Below, piece after piece: positions 38,324 to 49,109 of a DNA stretch of 64,000 nt. Source of the stretch: Cyclaneusma minus. Its lineage: Eukaryota; Ascomycota; Leotiomycetes; Marthamycetales; Marthamycetaceae. The position numbers and the translations under genes were made by a program. How positions within the stretch are numbered: position 1 is the stretch's first letter; every line of letters starts with the position of its first letter. The notes beneath the pieces are model-generated. The model saw nothing but the letters and a program-made list of their open reading frames with translations, had not been told where the DNA came from and did no database searches. The DNA lies in assembly GCA_037179335.1 (NCBI GenBank), contig JAKZHN010000024.1:62001-126000 (forward strand), in the 5' to 3' direction.

Positions 38324-40180
38324 CTAAAACTGCCCCTCAGTATTCCCCTCCCCCATACTCTTACTCCCCGAACTCCCACTCTGCACCGCCCCCAGAATCC
38401 CATCAATATACGCCGTCCCACTCCACTTCTGATGCGTCAATACATCCACCCCCAGTTCCTTCTCCCTCTTCTGCACCAACCTCACATAAGCCAACATTCC
38501 CTCCTCCTTATACTCTTTCGCCAACTCATGCGTCGCAAGCGCATTACTATGCAACCCCGCCAAACTAACCAGCGGCAGCACGTATCCCAATTTCGCAATA
38601 TCCCAGATAAACGATTTGAGTTTCTCGTCTGAGAAACCGAAGGCGCTCCAGTTGAATGAGGGTGAGAGGTTGTAAGTTAGAGGTTTGTTGGGGTACTTGG
38701 AGTGGATGGCGGATGCGAGGGAGGCGCAGACGGAGACTGATGGGTCGCCGGTTTCGACCCAGAGGAGATCGGCGTAGGGCGCGAAGGCGAGGGAGCGCTT
38801 GGTTGCGGCGTCCATGCCGGCACGATAATGGTAATAGCCTTCGCGCGTCCGGGGTACGTCCCATGAAAAATACACCTCTTCTCCAGCCAATTCCTTCACC
38901 AGCTTCCGGCGTTTGTGGATCGGCAAATCGCGATTCTGCTTCGTGGTGTTTAGATAAGAATCGACTTTTGCTTGCTCTACACCATGGGTTTGTAAGTGTG
39001 CCATAGCTGCTTCGTCGAAAGTAAGTAGTTTTGTCTTTTTCACCCAGGAGGCTTCGAAGTCATCGATTTCCGCACCGCTGGCACCGCTTTGCTCCATCTC
39101 GTGGAGGGTCTCGGAGAGGGGCTCGATGCTGGGATCAGCTACGCCGAGGATGAATTCGTGGTCGCGCGCGTCAATCGAACTGCTTATTAGCTTCCCGCTC
39201 TCGGAATCAGTGCGTGCAATCAGAACCGTTTCAGTACCCATAATGTCCCATTGAAATCTAGCAGACAGCAGGCGATTGATATGCTCGCCCATTGGTACCA
39301 GTACTTTCCCGGCCAGGTGACCGCATTTCTTGCCGCCGTGAAGCTGGTCTTCGAAATGCACTCCTGCGGCGCCATGCTCGGCGAAGAGCTTGGCTAGTTT
39401 GAGGACGGCAGAGAGTCCGCCGTGGCCGGTGTCGCCGTCGGCTACTATGGGGCGGAGGTAGTCGATGTAGGGGGTTTTGGCACGTTCTTCGGGGGACATC
39501 TTGCGGCGGGCGTCCCATTGTTTACGGTCGTGCATGGATTGGGCTTTTGCTAGACGCTGGACTTGGTTGGGGACGGTGTTGTAGGGGTAGTCGCCGAAGT
39601 CGGGAGATACTTCGTTGGTGGTGGTGAGGAGAGAGGAGCAGGCCCAGCCTGAGATGTATAGGATTTCTTGGTGAGGGGCTTGTTGGGTCATTTGAACAGG
39701 ATCAATGGCACCCACTGGCATATATTATCAGCACTAGTTTATTGGATGATTGCAATGGCCATGGAGCATACGAGTATGTAAAGGCATCCCCTCTGCCATC
39801 CTCTCCTTGACCAAATTAAATAGCTTCCGAGCCATAATCGAGCTTGGATATGACACCTGCTGGCTCCCTCGTTTCGATACAACATCTGCGGCCGAATACG
39901 GCCTCTTTATGCCTTCATATCTCGCACTTGCCCACCAGGCCTCGACATCTTTGACTTGTTGGTCGAAGAGAGCATCTTCAGCGGCCCCGGCTTTATCGGT
40001 TTCTGCCAGCAGCTGAAAAGCATCGGATGGCAATTCGGTGGATACTGGAGGGTCAGCCTTCAGAGGCATCCCAGCAGCCATTTTCCGAGTAGCAATGGTG
40101 AAAGCACGGCCATATGGGATGTTCGTTCTCGTAGCTGTGATAGCTCGCCGGGGGACCGAAGTTGCGAGTCGGCGGAACAT
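38324..40180 (-). CDS. Mitochondrial 2-methylisocitrate lyase (isocitrate lyase family)
   Basis: Two exons on the minus strand (40180-39772 and 39714-38324; 57-nt intron) encode 599 residues. The splice restores the conserved TLGAIDPVQ run. The N-terminus is Arg/Ser/Ala-rich with a Tyr/Phe cleavage-like region, a mitochondrial presequence. The catalytic motif KKCGH is at about residues 265-269, with GDTGHGG and [10 protein letters not shown] before it and NLSPSFNW near the substrate site. There is no peroxisomal SKL-type end (it ends GQF). The presequence and the neighbouring methylcitrate synthase argue for methylisocitrate lyase, cleaving 2-methylisocitrate to pyruvate and succinate, rather than glyoxylate-cycle isocitrate lyase. 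The gene is divergently transcribed from the synthase. Confidence 0.87.
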
Positions 40181-40684
40181 GGTGCTTGACAGGTGGGAGG
40201 TCAGAGCAGAGGAGAAGCCTACATGGGCTCAATTTGTATGTTGGAGTCTTCTAGAGATCGAAGACAGCGGAGTTCTCGACCGGCGTGCAAATGATGATTG
40301 GGGAGAGAAATATGTCACGACAGTACGGAAATAACGCGGAGAGCTTACATGTACCTAGGTAAAGGTACATGTAGAGTTCAAGTGGGGCCAACTCCAGCCG
40401 AGGGATCGCCGCCCGAGGCCCGCCAATCGACGCACTGACGGCATAGCTCGGCTTCGCTGGGTTACCTTCTGTCTCCGAGCTCCCCTCCCTCCAACCTTTC
40501 GATTCTGTTGTCGATTCACAACATTGAATTGTCTTTCTTCAATTGAATGTTGTAATAAACTGTCGACCATTTTGTACCAAGAAGTGAATTTCCCGAGCTC
40601 GACCAGAGCTTTCTTAGAAACCCACAGCTGTCACTTCCCAACTACCCCACGGGGTTCCCCGCAATCAGCTTGAAGCTATTCACG
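40181..40684. promoter_or_regulatory. Bidirectional promoter of the methylcitrate gene pair
   Basis: Only 504 bases separate the two divergent start codons. A CCAAT pentamer is at 40423-40427 and palindromic ACATGTACCTAGGT-like sequence lies near 40348-40374. The shared region makes co-regulation by propionate or odd-chain carbon likely, but no specific factor site can be named. Confidence 0.6.
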
Positions 40685-42292
40685 ATGGCTCTGAACGCCA
40701 GATTCACATCGCACTCGTTGCGTGCCATAAGAGTTTCAGTTAGCTACCTTGTACCACTCAGATCCTCCACTAATTCATTAATAACTTTTTTGGTAGCCTC
40801 TTACCCTCCGTCCTCTCCCAATTGCAGCTGCCCGTCACTATGCTACCTCGTCTGAAGATCTCAAGTCCGTCCTGGCCAGAGTTATCCCAGCCAAGCGGGA
40901 ACTGGCCAAGAAGGTAAAAGAGCAAGGAAGCAAAGTCATCGGCCAAGTCAAAGTCGAGAACACTCTCGGCGGAATGAGGTAGGATTCACAACACCTAATA
41001 CTAAAACACCCAGGAATGCTCATGAACATTCAGAGGTCTCACTGCCATGGTCTGGGAGGGATCGGTCCTAGACGCAAACGAGGGAATCCGTTTCCACGGC
41101 CGAACAATCAAAGACTGTCAAAAAGAGCTCCCCAAAGGCACCTCCGGAACCGAAATGCTGCCCGAAGCCATGTTCTGGCTCCTCCTCACCGGCGAAGTCC
41201 CCTCTACCAGCCAAGTCCGGAAATTCTCTCGACAGCTTGCCGAACAAGCCCAACTGCCCAGTTTCATCGATGACATGTTGACAGCGCTTCCAAAAGACTT
41301 GCACCCAATGACCCAATTTGCTTGCGCCGTCTCTGCTCTCCAATACACCTCCAAGTTCGCAAAAGCCTATGAAAAGGGCATTAACAAGGCGGATTATTGG
41401 GAGCCCACTTTTGATGATGCTATCTCGCTTCTTGCGAAGTTGCCGGTTATTGCGGCTAAGATTTATGCTAGGTCTTACGGTGATGGCAAGCTGCCTGCTG
41501 AGGTAGATTTGGACCAAGATTGGTCGTACAACTTTGCTGCTATGCTTGGAAAAGGGGGTGAGGAGAACGTCGACTTCCAGGACTTGCTGAGATTGTATCT
41601 CGCTCTTCACGGAGATCACGAGGGTGGCAATGTTTCCGCACACGCAACCCATCTCGTTGGAAGTGCACTCAGCGATCCTTTCCTCAGCTATAGTGCCGGT
41701 CTCCAAGGTCTAGCCGGACCATTGCACGGGTAAGCACCGCTTTCTAGCACAAATTTCTCTACCCCGAAACCACCAAAAACTGACATATCCCCCCAGCCTC
41801 GCCGCACAAGAGGTTCTACGCTGGATTCTCCAAATGCAAGAAAAAGTCGGCACCAACCCCACCGATGAAGACGTCAGCAACTACCTCTGGATGACTCTCA
41901 AGTCCGGCCGCGTCGTCCCCGGCTACGGCCACGGTGTCCTACGCAAACCAGATCCCCGTTTCGGCGCCCTAATGGACTTTGCTTCCTCGCGCCCCGAAAT
42001 TGCCAATGATCCCGTATTCCAGCTAGTCAAGAAGAATTCGGAAATCGCACCGGTGGTGTTGAAGGAACATGGGAAGACGAAGAATCCTTACCCGAATGTT
42101 GATTCTAGCTCGGGAGTGTTGTTTTATCATTACGGGTTCAAGGAGACGCTGTATTATACGGCTACTTTTGGGGTTAGTAGGGGGCTAGGGCCGCTGGCGC
42201 AGTTGGTTTGGGATAGGGCGCTTGGACTGCCGATTGAGAGGCCGAAGAGTATTAATTTGGAGGGTTTGCTGAAGTTGGCTGAGAAGGCATGA
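40685..42292 (+). CDS. mcsA: Mitochondrial 2-methylcitrate synthase (citrate synthase family)
   Basis: Four exons. Exon 1 begins at 40685; its donor is uncertain (gttagc at 40739 or gtttca at 40733) and joins 40797, giving [18 protein letters not shown]. Later exons are clear: 40797-40978, 41034-41729, 41797-42292. The product carries a mitochondrial presequence and citrate synthase marks: [45 protein letters not shown] and [15 protein letters not shown]. The [15 protein letters not shown] form and the linked methylisocitrate lyase favour methylcitrate synthase, condensing propionyl-CoA with oxaloacetate, though such enzymes also accept acetyl-CoA. The pathway detoxifies propionyl-CoA from odd-chain fatty acids and Ile, Val and Met. 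Confidence 0.88.
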
Positions 42293-43081
42293 AGAATCTT
42301 GGAATAGTGTTCCAGAAGAAGTTGGTATGTCAAGGCTGTGTCAGTTGAACGTTTATTGTTAACCCCTATACGTCGTTAAAGTCATTGAAAAGCTGAATTA
42401 TAGACTCTGATTTCACTAGGTTCATCAAATTGAAAATTGCTGCTCATACTTACCTTTCTTTGGATTAGCTTGATCGACGATCGTAGTCACTTCCCGATCC
42501 CGACAGTCGTCAGAAAGACAAAGGATAGGTTCTCATGCCTTCTTCCCCCACTTCCTTTGTCCCAACTTGACGTACCATTCCATCAACCACAGATTCCTCT
42601 ACAACTGCGACCTGCACGTATCATTCCAGATATCTGATCTCACTATGTTCTATAATTCTATGTCTTCTCGAAATCTGTCGTAGGAGCTGTGTAACATCGT
42701 TACTTTTGTCAGTCCTACCCAACGAGTATAGCAGGCCATATTTCCATGAACAGTCAAAGAACATCTATCTCTACTACAATCTCACAACGGCATAAGGTAT
42801 GTTCAGACAAAGCTTTGTCTTCAATGACGTGTCTTGCACGACATTTCCTTAACATTTCCTTAACATTCCCTCAACATGTCCTGAACAATCTGCGAATGGT
42901 CATATAGGAATTTATATATTTCCAGGTATCGCTGCAACAAGAACATTCTTCTCTCTTCTCCTCATAAACCCCCAGCGACATCTCGAAGAAATCCTGATAT
43001 CGCTACAAAGACTAACTATCAGCCACATCACTAACCACAATAACCCTTTTAACCACCCCCAACTCCACATCTTCCGGCAAG
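42293..43081. other. Intergenic region, no gene seen
   Basis: AT-rich flank of the synthase gene, then a run of repeated TTTCCTTAACATT-like words near 42842-42880 and a pyrimidine-rich leader for the next gene. No supported open frame. Confidence 0.45.
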
Positions 43082-44386
43082 ATGTGCTACTCCTTGCAGA
43101 CCGTCTACTCTGTGTGCCAACACATCTACACCACCAACACCCCCTGCGCCTTCTCCCTAACCTGCTCCAAAACCACCACGCGCCATACCCAGTACAAGCT
43201 CTGTCCCGGCTGCTCCAGCTACATGACAGCGCGCCGCATCCCCCCTGCCGATGCAGAAGCCCTCTTCCTCGACTTCCGCGCCCAACACCACTATTACTCT
43301 GGTAAGCTGATGATTGCTCCCGAATCATACTTTTCCAACACTGTTGTGCTGAAGAAAGAGGAGCCCCGTGATGCTAAGGTTGCAAAGCAGAGACAGACTA
43401 TTGAAAGCTCGAGCTCGCTACGCTCCCCAAGGTCCCCAGGGCACCACTTTCCGTTCTCTTCAGTGACACATCCAGTGTTCGCCGAATCCCCCTCCGGTTT
43501 CGCACCCGGTCCTTCCCGTCCCCCTCGATCCTCAATCATCATGTCTCACCACCACCCCCTGGACACCACCTTCCCTCTCTCCCCAGCCCGCTTCAAGTCC
43601 CCCACATCACCCACATCCCCCTCCCTATTCTCCCCCACCACCTTCGTCAACCCCCGTTCTCCACCCCAAACCCCTGCCCTCTTCTCCCCTGTATTCCACG
43701 GCCTTCCCATCCCCTCCCCCAAGGGCAAAGGCAAAGAACCAAAGCAAGACCCCAAAGGCAAAGGCAAAGCCCCAATGCGCGAAGCCGAAACAATGCAAGA
43801 AGTCACTCTCAACAACAACCGACGCGGGTCTGCGTCTAGCACCATGACCGTCTGGCCTTGTTTTGTCAATTCGCCTACCGGTCTTACTGCCGATCCTGCA
43901 CCTGCCCCTGTTGCAAAGCCTGCAAAGGCAGTCAAGTTTACGACAAGCAAGCGTGAGAAGACAAAGGTTGACAAGGGCAAGCAAGCCATGCCCAAACTGC
44001 CCCAGCGCGCAAAGACTTCAGCAGCAGCCATCCGCGCAGCGACGCGCGAAGCTTTGTTGGCGCAAGACGAAGCAGCTGGGCTTGGGGTTGGCAGATCGAT
44101 GTCTACTTCTCGTGCAGCACGTCCTCCTCGGAGACAGGCTGCAGAGGTGGAGATTGAGATGCAGGAGATGGGAAGGGTGGATGTCAACAAGCCGCTACCG
44201 TCCAAGCCGCTACTGCAAAAACCGTTAACGTCCAAACCGTTACCGCCAACGCCGCAGCCGTCGCAGGGTGGCAGTTTGTATACGATTGAGGTGGCGCTTG
44301 AGGAGGATCCGGTGCAGGAGAGGCCGGAAAGGGGGTTGAGGAGGGTTGGGGAGGGGAGTGGGAGTCGGGTGAGGCGGCTTTGTTGA
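43082..44386 (+). CDS. Hypothetical protein with Cys-rich N-terminus and disordered Ser/Pro/Lys-rich body
   Basis: A single uninterrupted frame of 434 codons from an ATG after an adenine-rich leader. The first ~50 residues hold regularly spaced cysteines (positions 2, 12, 22, 28, 41, 44; MCYSLQTVYSVC then LCPGC), suggesting a small zinc-binding fold. The rest is Ser/Pro-rich, then Lys-rich with KGKGK and repeated KPL(P/L) units near the end (LPSKPLLQKPLTSKPLPP). No membrane segment or known domain is visible. I do not recognise the protein; a Cys-rich start with a disordered tail is common in fungal orphan genes. Confidence that it is real comes from length and codon choice. Confidence 0.65.
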   Translation: MCYSLQTVYSVCQHIYTTNTPCAFSLTCSKTTTRHTQYKLCPGCSSYMTARRIPPADAEALFLDFRAQHHYYSGKLMIAPESYFSNTVVLKKEEPRDAKVAKQRQTIESSSSLRSPRSPGHHFPFSSVTHPVFAESPSGFAPGPSRPPRSSIIMSHHHPLDTTFPLSPARFKSPTSPTSPSLFSPTTFVNPRSPPQTPALFSPVFHGLPIPSPKGKGKEPKQDPKGKGKAPMREAETMQEVTLNNNRRGSASSTMTVWPCFVNSPTGLTADPAPAPVAKPAKAVKFTTSKREKTKVDKGKQAMPKLPQRAKTSAAAIRAATREALLAQDEAAGLGVGRSMSTSRAARPPRRQAAEVEIEMQEMGRVDVNKPLPSKPLLQKPLTSKPLPPTPQPSQGGSLYTIEVALEEDPVQERPERGLRRVGEGSGSRVRRLC

Positions 44387-45503
44387 GGTGGTGGAGGGAA
44401 GGGGTGAGTTGGGAAGATTGTAAGATTGTACGACGAGTTCCTGTTCGATTGTATAATATTTGGTAGGAAGGTTTGGTAGGATAGGTTTCTTTGTTAAACT
44501 TGGTTTTTTGGTCTTTTTAGACATTTGCACTCAGGAATGAGAACCTACCCATAATTTTCAATGAAATGTTCCCTATATCTATATGTTTCGTGCTTGGAAT
44601 ATCTGACTTTGTGAAAGTCATGGTGGGGAAATCATGTCTCAATGATACAGTATTCATAAGTTTGATGATTAGCAGGAAAACAAACTTATACAAAGGTACA
44701 AACTGGGAACTAGGAGATTGGAGATATATTCACTCTCGATGAGGATTTGTTATCTTGAAAATGCCTCGGATAAGCTTGGGAGAAAAAATATTAGTCAGTC
44801 TTGTGGCGCAGCATTTCCTACCTTGTATCGGGTTAAGTAAGGAATATGTAGAGTAGTACAAACATATGACCTCGTGCGGGCTCGATATCATCTCTGTGTT
44901 CACTTTGTTTAGAGGGGAAGTTTGGGGTGGTAGCCGTTCTCCCACTGCTGAATCCCTTGCTATTAGCCAGAATGCAAAGTGATCCGCCTGGAATACTAAT
45001 ACCCCTTTCGCCAATACCACCCATACGTACCCATTAATATACTCAGACCCAACATTCCAGATAGCCCAACTTACATGGTTACCAATCTCCAAAAGAGGTA
45101 ACGAAAGCTCACTGCAATACATGAAGCCAACTTCCCCTTGCCTGAAACGATACCCGTGACACTTCTAGATCATCTCTGCCTGCGAGTATAACCAATCTTG
45201 GCAAGCACAATATCAACCTACCGCCACTATGAGAGAACATATATGCCGCAGTAATTGACAGTGTAAGAAATTCCAGCGAGTAACGAAGTCCTGAAGAAAT
45301 ACCTTGTACCATGCTTGTGAAACCCATAGAAGCGAAGCGCTGGCTTGCTGTTGCAAAAGAGCAGAACGGATGGCGCTGTTGATGGCGAGTGACGAGCAAC
45401 GCAGGAATAGACGACATGATGTCTGTCTGATAGCTCTTTCATTCGGCAAGAACTGGTTCTGTTTTTCCCAGTCATGGCGGAAACTTCAACTACAGCGCTG
45501 TCT
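44387..45503. other. Intergenic region with scattered open frames, no supported gene
   Basis: Several minus-strand frames (about 44730-45475) overlap one another. None has a domain or a coherent exon chain, and I could not connect them. The region is the 3' flank of both neighbours. Confidence 0.4.
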
Positions 45504-47249
45504 TTACCGTCGACGCAGGCCCCGCTTCGTTACCCCTTGCGGTTCGGAACTCTTCCGTGCGTTGTCAGTCTTGATGTTTTTTCGTCCCGCTGCAGCAACT
45601 TTCGTAGTCTTCGTGCTTGGTGCAGGTTGTTGCACTGGGGCGGGCTTCGCTTGTCTTGGCCGCGGATTTGTTCGGGAAGGCTGGGGGAGAGGTGTTTTCT
45701 GAGGAGACTCGGCCGATTTCATTTGTCCCGCTGCAGCAACTTTCGTAGTCTTCGAGGTAGGTTCGAGTTTTTGCACTTTGGCGGGCTTCGCTTGTCTTGG
45801 CCGCGATTTCGTTCGGAAAGACTGTGGCACAGGTGTTTTCTGAGACTCGGCCAAAGCTGCTTTGGAAGGTTCGAGTTGTTCTGCGATACGTGCGCTCCGG
45901 CGCAGGATCCGTGGCGCAGGTATGGTGGAAGACTCTCTAGCTTGTAGAGATCGGGCTCCTCCCTGAGATGAAGACCTTGCATCATTCTTTGCTGAGGAAA
46001 CCTGCTTGCGTAGCTGTTTCTCCGAGTGGCTAGCCTTTGGCCTTTTGGGAGCCCGTTGTTGCAAGTTATTGTCGTTAGAATCAAGCTTTCTTTTGCTCCT
46101 TCTGCTTCTTTCGATTCCTTCGGGTTCGCTAACCAACGCCTCTTTTTGGCTCAACTCGGCCTCGATCGATCGAAGTTGCTCCAGAACCCACGCGAGGAGA
46201 TCATGAAGCCTCCCTACGGTCTTGCCGTCTATGCCCCGCGCATGGAGATAATCCCATGCCCGCCAGCTTGGCTTCAGGCGCTCAATAGTGTCTGCAATTC
46301 GGGTTGTACAGAAATCAAGCAAGAAGTATTCGTAATTCAGGTATTCGATCCAAGTCGTAATTTCGTCTTGTTGGTTGGGGTCTTCCTTGAGCTGGAATGC
46401 CCGAGTGAATCCGTGTCGGGCTAGGCGGCGCTTTACCGCATCGGCGTAGCTGGGAAACCCGTCTTCATTGGGAGGTAGTTCCCGGCACCGTACTCGCTGG
46501 TGCCTGCGGCGCGCCTTTCTCGTTAGAGAGCTGAAATCATCCGGGTCCGCTGGAGAGCCGTCACTGTCCTCGTCTTCAATGCAGCGATTGTCTCGCTGCC
46601 ACACACGGAAATCTTGCCATCTCGCCCACTGTTTTTGAAACACCTCACAAATCTCAAGGTCGTACCTGCCCGAAAACATGAAAGGACGGAAAGGAGCGAA
46701 CCACGGCTTTATTGTATCGGAATATTCTTCCGGCTTTTCGGAAACCTCATCCAAAAGTTCAAGTGGATATCCAGGGCGGCCGCCGTCCTCGACAAGATTG
46801 TTGTAAGCCTCTATCTCTCTTTCTCTTGTTATTCTTAAACCGGCTTCATAGTCGGGCATTATAGTGGACCTGGAACAAGATCTTCTCTCTCTTTCGACGA
46901 TTGTCGGCTGATCTCGCGCTGAAACTTGTTCATGACCGCCAGCTATATCGCGCAGGTGTGCATCGAGCTGGTCAAGATCCAGGATTGGTGTTTTGTCCCT
47001 AGATAAGCGTCAGCAAAGTAGAAAGCGACAGTCGCCGAGCAGTAAATCATGTAGAACGTACGCCTTTAGTCTCTGACCCAGCTTTTCGAGCGCACCCTCT
47101 GATAACTCGTCTCAATCATGAACGCGGAGCTCGATGGCGCCATTGGGTTGGCGATGCCGTTCCATTAGAGCAGCAAGGGCTGCGTCGTCCATAGCATTGA
47201 GATCAATGACTGACAGGCTCCCTGTCGCTGGCTCGTTAGAGGAGGACAT
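45504..47249 (-). pseudogene. Orphan gene of unknown family, broken by one stop codon
   Basis: On the minus strand, exon 1 (47249-47062) and exon 2 (46998-45504) join through a 63-nt intron (GC|gtacgt to atctag) into a 561-codon frame. TGA at 47112-47114 is codon 46, between RVHD and DELSEGALEKLGQRLKA; a C-to-T change of CGA would explain it. Everything downstream stays open, so the lesion is a single substitution. Alternatively a shorter protein of 451 residues starts at ATG 46859. The N-terminal part is acidic with helices, the middle is Trp/Tyr/Arg-rich, and the C-terminus is basic and disordered with a ~43-residue tandem repeat (RPRQAKPA...SKTTKVAAAG). Family and function are not recognised. 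Confidence 0.6.
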
Positions 47250-47628
47250 CACGGAGAAGTCTTGATGCTCTGTGTACGAAAATATTGGCGCACGCAACAC
47301 GGTACACTGGCTTTTCGAAGACGGATCAATTGATAAGTCAAGATATCCGATGTGCAGTAGGTAGGCGTGGAAGATGAAGATGGCACCCGGCTATGTGTGG
47401 ACACATGTAATCGCTCTGCGCCCCTCAATTCCAAGGCATACAAAAGCTGAGGTCGCTAAACGGGTCGAACGGCACCAGACCTCAATGTATGTACATGTAC
47501 ATCAATTGATGTAACATTGATAGTATCGTCCCAAGTGGGGGCGCGCTTATCATTCCATTATTCCATAATTATCCGCCAATCTAATAAAGGGTGTAACCGC
47601 TGTCACTCCAGCTGCCTCTCAGTCTCTC
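47250..47628. other. Spacer before the nested MITEs
   Basis: Nothing coding is seen. A TACATGTACAT palindromic run is present near 47484-47500, and the base composition changes to AT-rich at the transposon border. Confidence 0.45.
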
Positions 47629-47630
47629 TA

Positions 47631-48766
47631 CGGCGGCCATTAGTCGAGTTCCTGCATTTATCAGAACATCAGATTCTAAGATTCTTCAGCACAACTACAA
47701 GCTATTTTTACATTGCAACCAGCGCGTTATATATTATATGCAATATATTAATTAGCTCAGAAAATTAAGGGCTATATTATCATATAATTATTTTTAAATA
47801 ATATGCGCTATAGAAGTGGCGCGGAGAGGGTGCTATTTGGTATGGAAATCCGAGAATCTGGCCGCTGCAAAATTTTAAAGGGAAAAAGACTTTCATGACC
47901 ATGTTTTGGCCTGCAAATACTTTCATAACCATGTCGCCCTAATGCTCGTCCCACCACGCAAAACCAGGCCTAATTGGGGAAAAAACTATACCTCATCTGG
48001 CAATATCTTATTCTTGCGCATTATTTTTATAGTTTTATATTTCCAAATTTAATTAAGCCCAAATTCTATTTATTTAAATTACTAAGCCTGGCCATTAAGC
48101 CTGGCTATTAAGCCTGGCTATTAATCCTAATTTCTTAATTCAAATTATTAAACACCAGCTTTTAAAATAATTTAATTGCATTGCGTAATGCGAATTGCGC
48201 GGTATTGCGCGAATTGATACGGAGATAAAACATTGGTGGGGTGGTTCATGGTTATAAAAGTATTTAATTTTTGTTATATGGTCATGAAAGTCTTTTTCCC
48301 AATTTTAAAATAAGGCTGAAGTGCAAGGCTAAAAATGCACATAGCTTTAAAATTATTAAAGCTGCATAGCCACCATTTAAAAAGATAGTTAAATTCTGAT
48401 TTTGGAATTGTTTATTAATTAATTTGTTTGAATATAACAGATTTTAAAACAATTAAGTTTAAAACGTTAAATGTGATTGTTCAAATCGAGTTGCAAAATT
48501 GTCAGCCTTGCGCATTCTCAGCCTTATATAAGCTGGCAAACTTTGCAGCATTCAGGTCCAGAAACCACCTATCCGCGCACGGTAATAAAAGCTTTGTGCA
48601 TATTAAAAACTATATGGTAATATATCCCTAATTGAGCCAGGCATATATATATAAAAAGTGTATAATTATACGCGTTGTGTGCCATGCAGAAATAGCTTAA
48701 AGTTGGTGCTGAATGTTTGAGTGTTGGAGTGTTGGATAAATGCAGGAACTCGACTAATGGCCGCCG
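47631..48766. mobile_element. Non-autonomous DNA transposon (MITE) with 32-bp terminal inverted repeats, TA duplication
   Basis: The left end (47631-47662) starts CGGCGGCCATTAGTCGAGTT and the right end (48735-48766) is its perfect reverse complement over 32 bases; weaker similarity continues about 80 bases inwards. Both ends are flanked by TA (47629-47630 and 48767-48768), the target duplication of Tc1/mariner-type transposases. The element is 1136 bp including a second inserted element, so about 706 bp originally, very AT-rich inside and without a transposase frame. Confidence 0.88.
47880..48300. mobile_element. Second MITE nested inside the first, 23-bp inverted repeats, 9-bp target duplication
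   Basis: The ends are GGGAAAAAGACTTTCATGAC... at 47880 and its exact reverse complement ending at 48300, matching over 23 bases; a second shared block (AATACTTT(C/T)ATAACCATG) lies inside each end. The 9-base AATTTTAAA directly flanks it on both sides (47871-47879 and 48301-48309). The 9-bp duplication suggests a Mutator-like transposase. Length is 421 bp with no coding capacity. Its position inside the other element dates it as the later insertion. Confidence 0.9.
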
Positions 48767-48768
48767 TA

Positions 48769-49109
48769 CTCTCTCCACCGACTACCGAGTGCCCAACCTC
48801 GGGCCAACCTATCAGCCTACGAGATACGATACATATGTATCCCATAAGTCGACCCATGGCGACCCGGGTCAAGGGCGGGTCGATCACGCCCCCGACTCGA
48901 CCCGACCCGACCCATTGCCAGCCTCGCCGCTTGGAGGTGGCTGATTGTTGCTTGTTTCAGTTGTACCTTCGACATGCAAGTTGCAACTAACAATGAAGCC
49001 TGGAGCCTGGAGCCTGGAGCGGAGGTTGCATATATGTACCGGCTGGAATACAGAGCCAGTTTGGGAGTATGCAATTCCTCGAACCTCTCATTCTTGCTTA
49101 TCCTTCGCT
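48769..49109. other. Spacer between the nested MITEs and the FHA-kinase gene
   Basis: It contains a GACCC-rich run (48860-48915) and a short triplicated GCCTGGA word near 48999-49019. No gene is seen; it should include the promoter of the kinase gene, now only about 340 bases from a transposon. Confidence 0.45.

Noticed and set aside
43546..44235. Minus-strand frame opposite the Cys-rich orphan gene
   Set aside because: It mirrors low-complexity Ser/Pro/Lys codons on the plus strand and shows no independent signal.
44730..45475. Possible small multi-exon membrane protein on the minus strand
   Set aside because: Hydrophobic patches exist, but I could not build a consistent exon chain.
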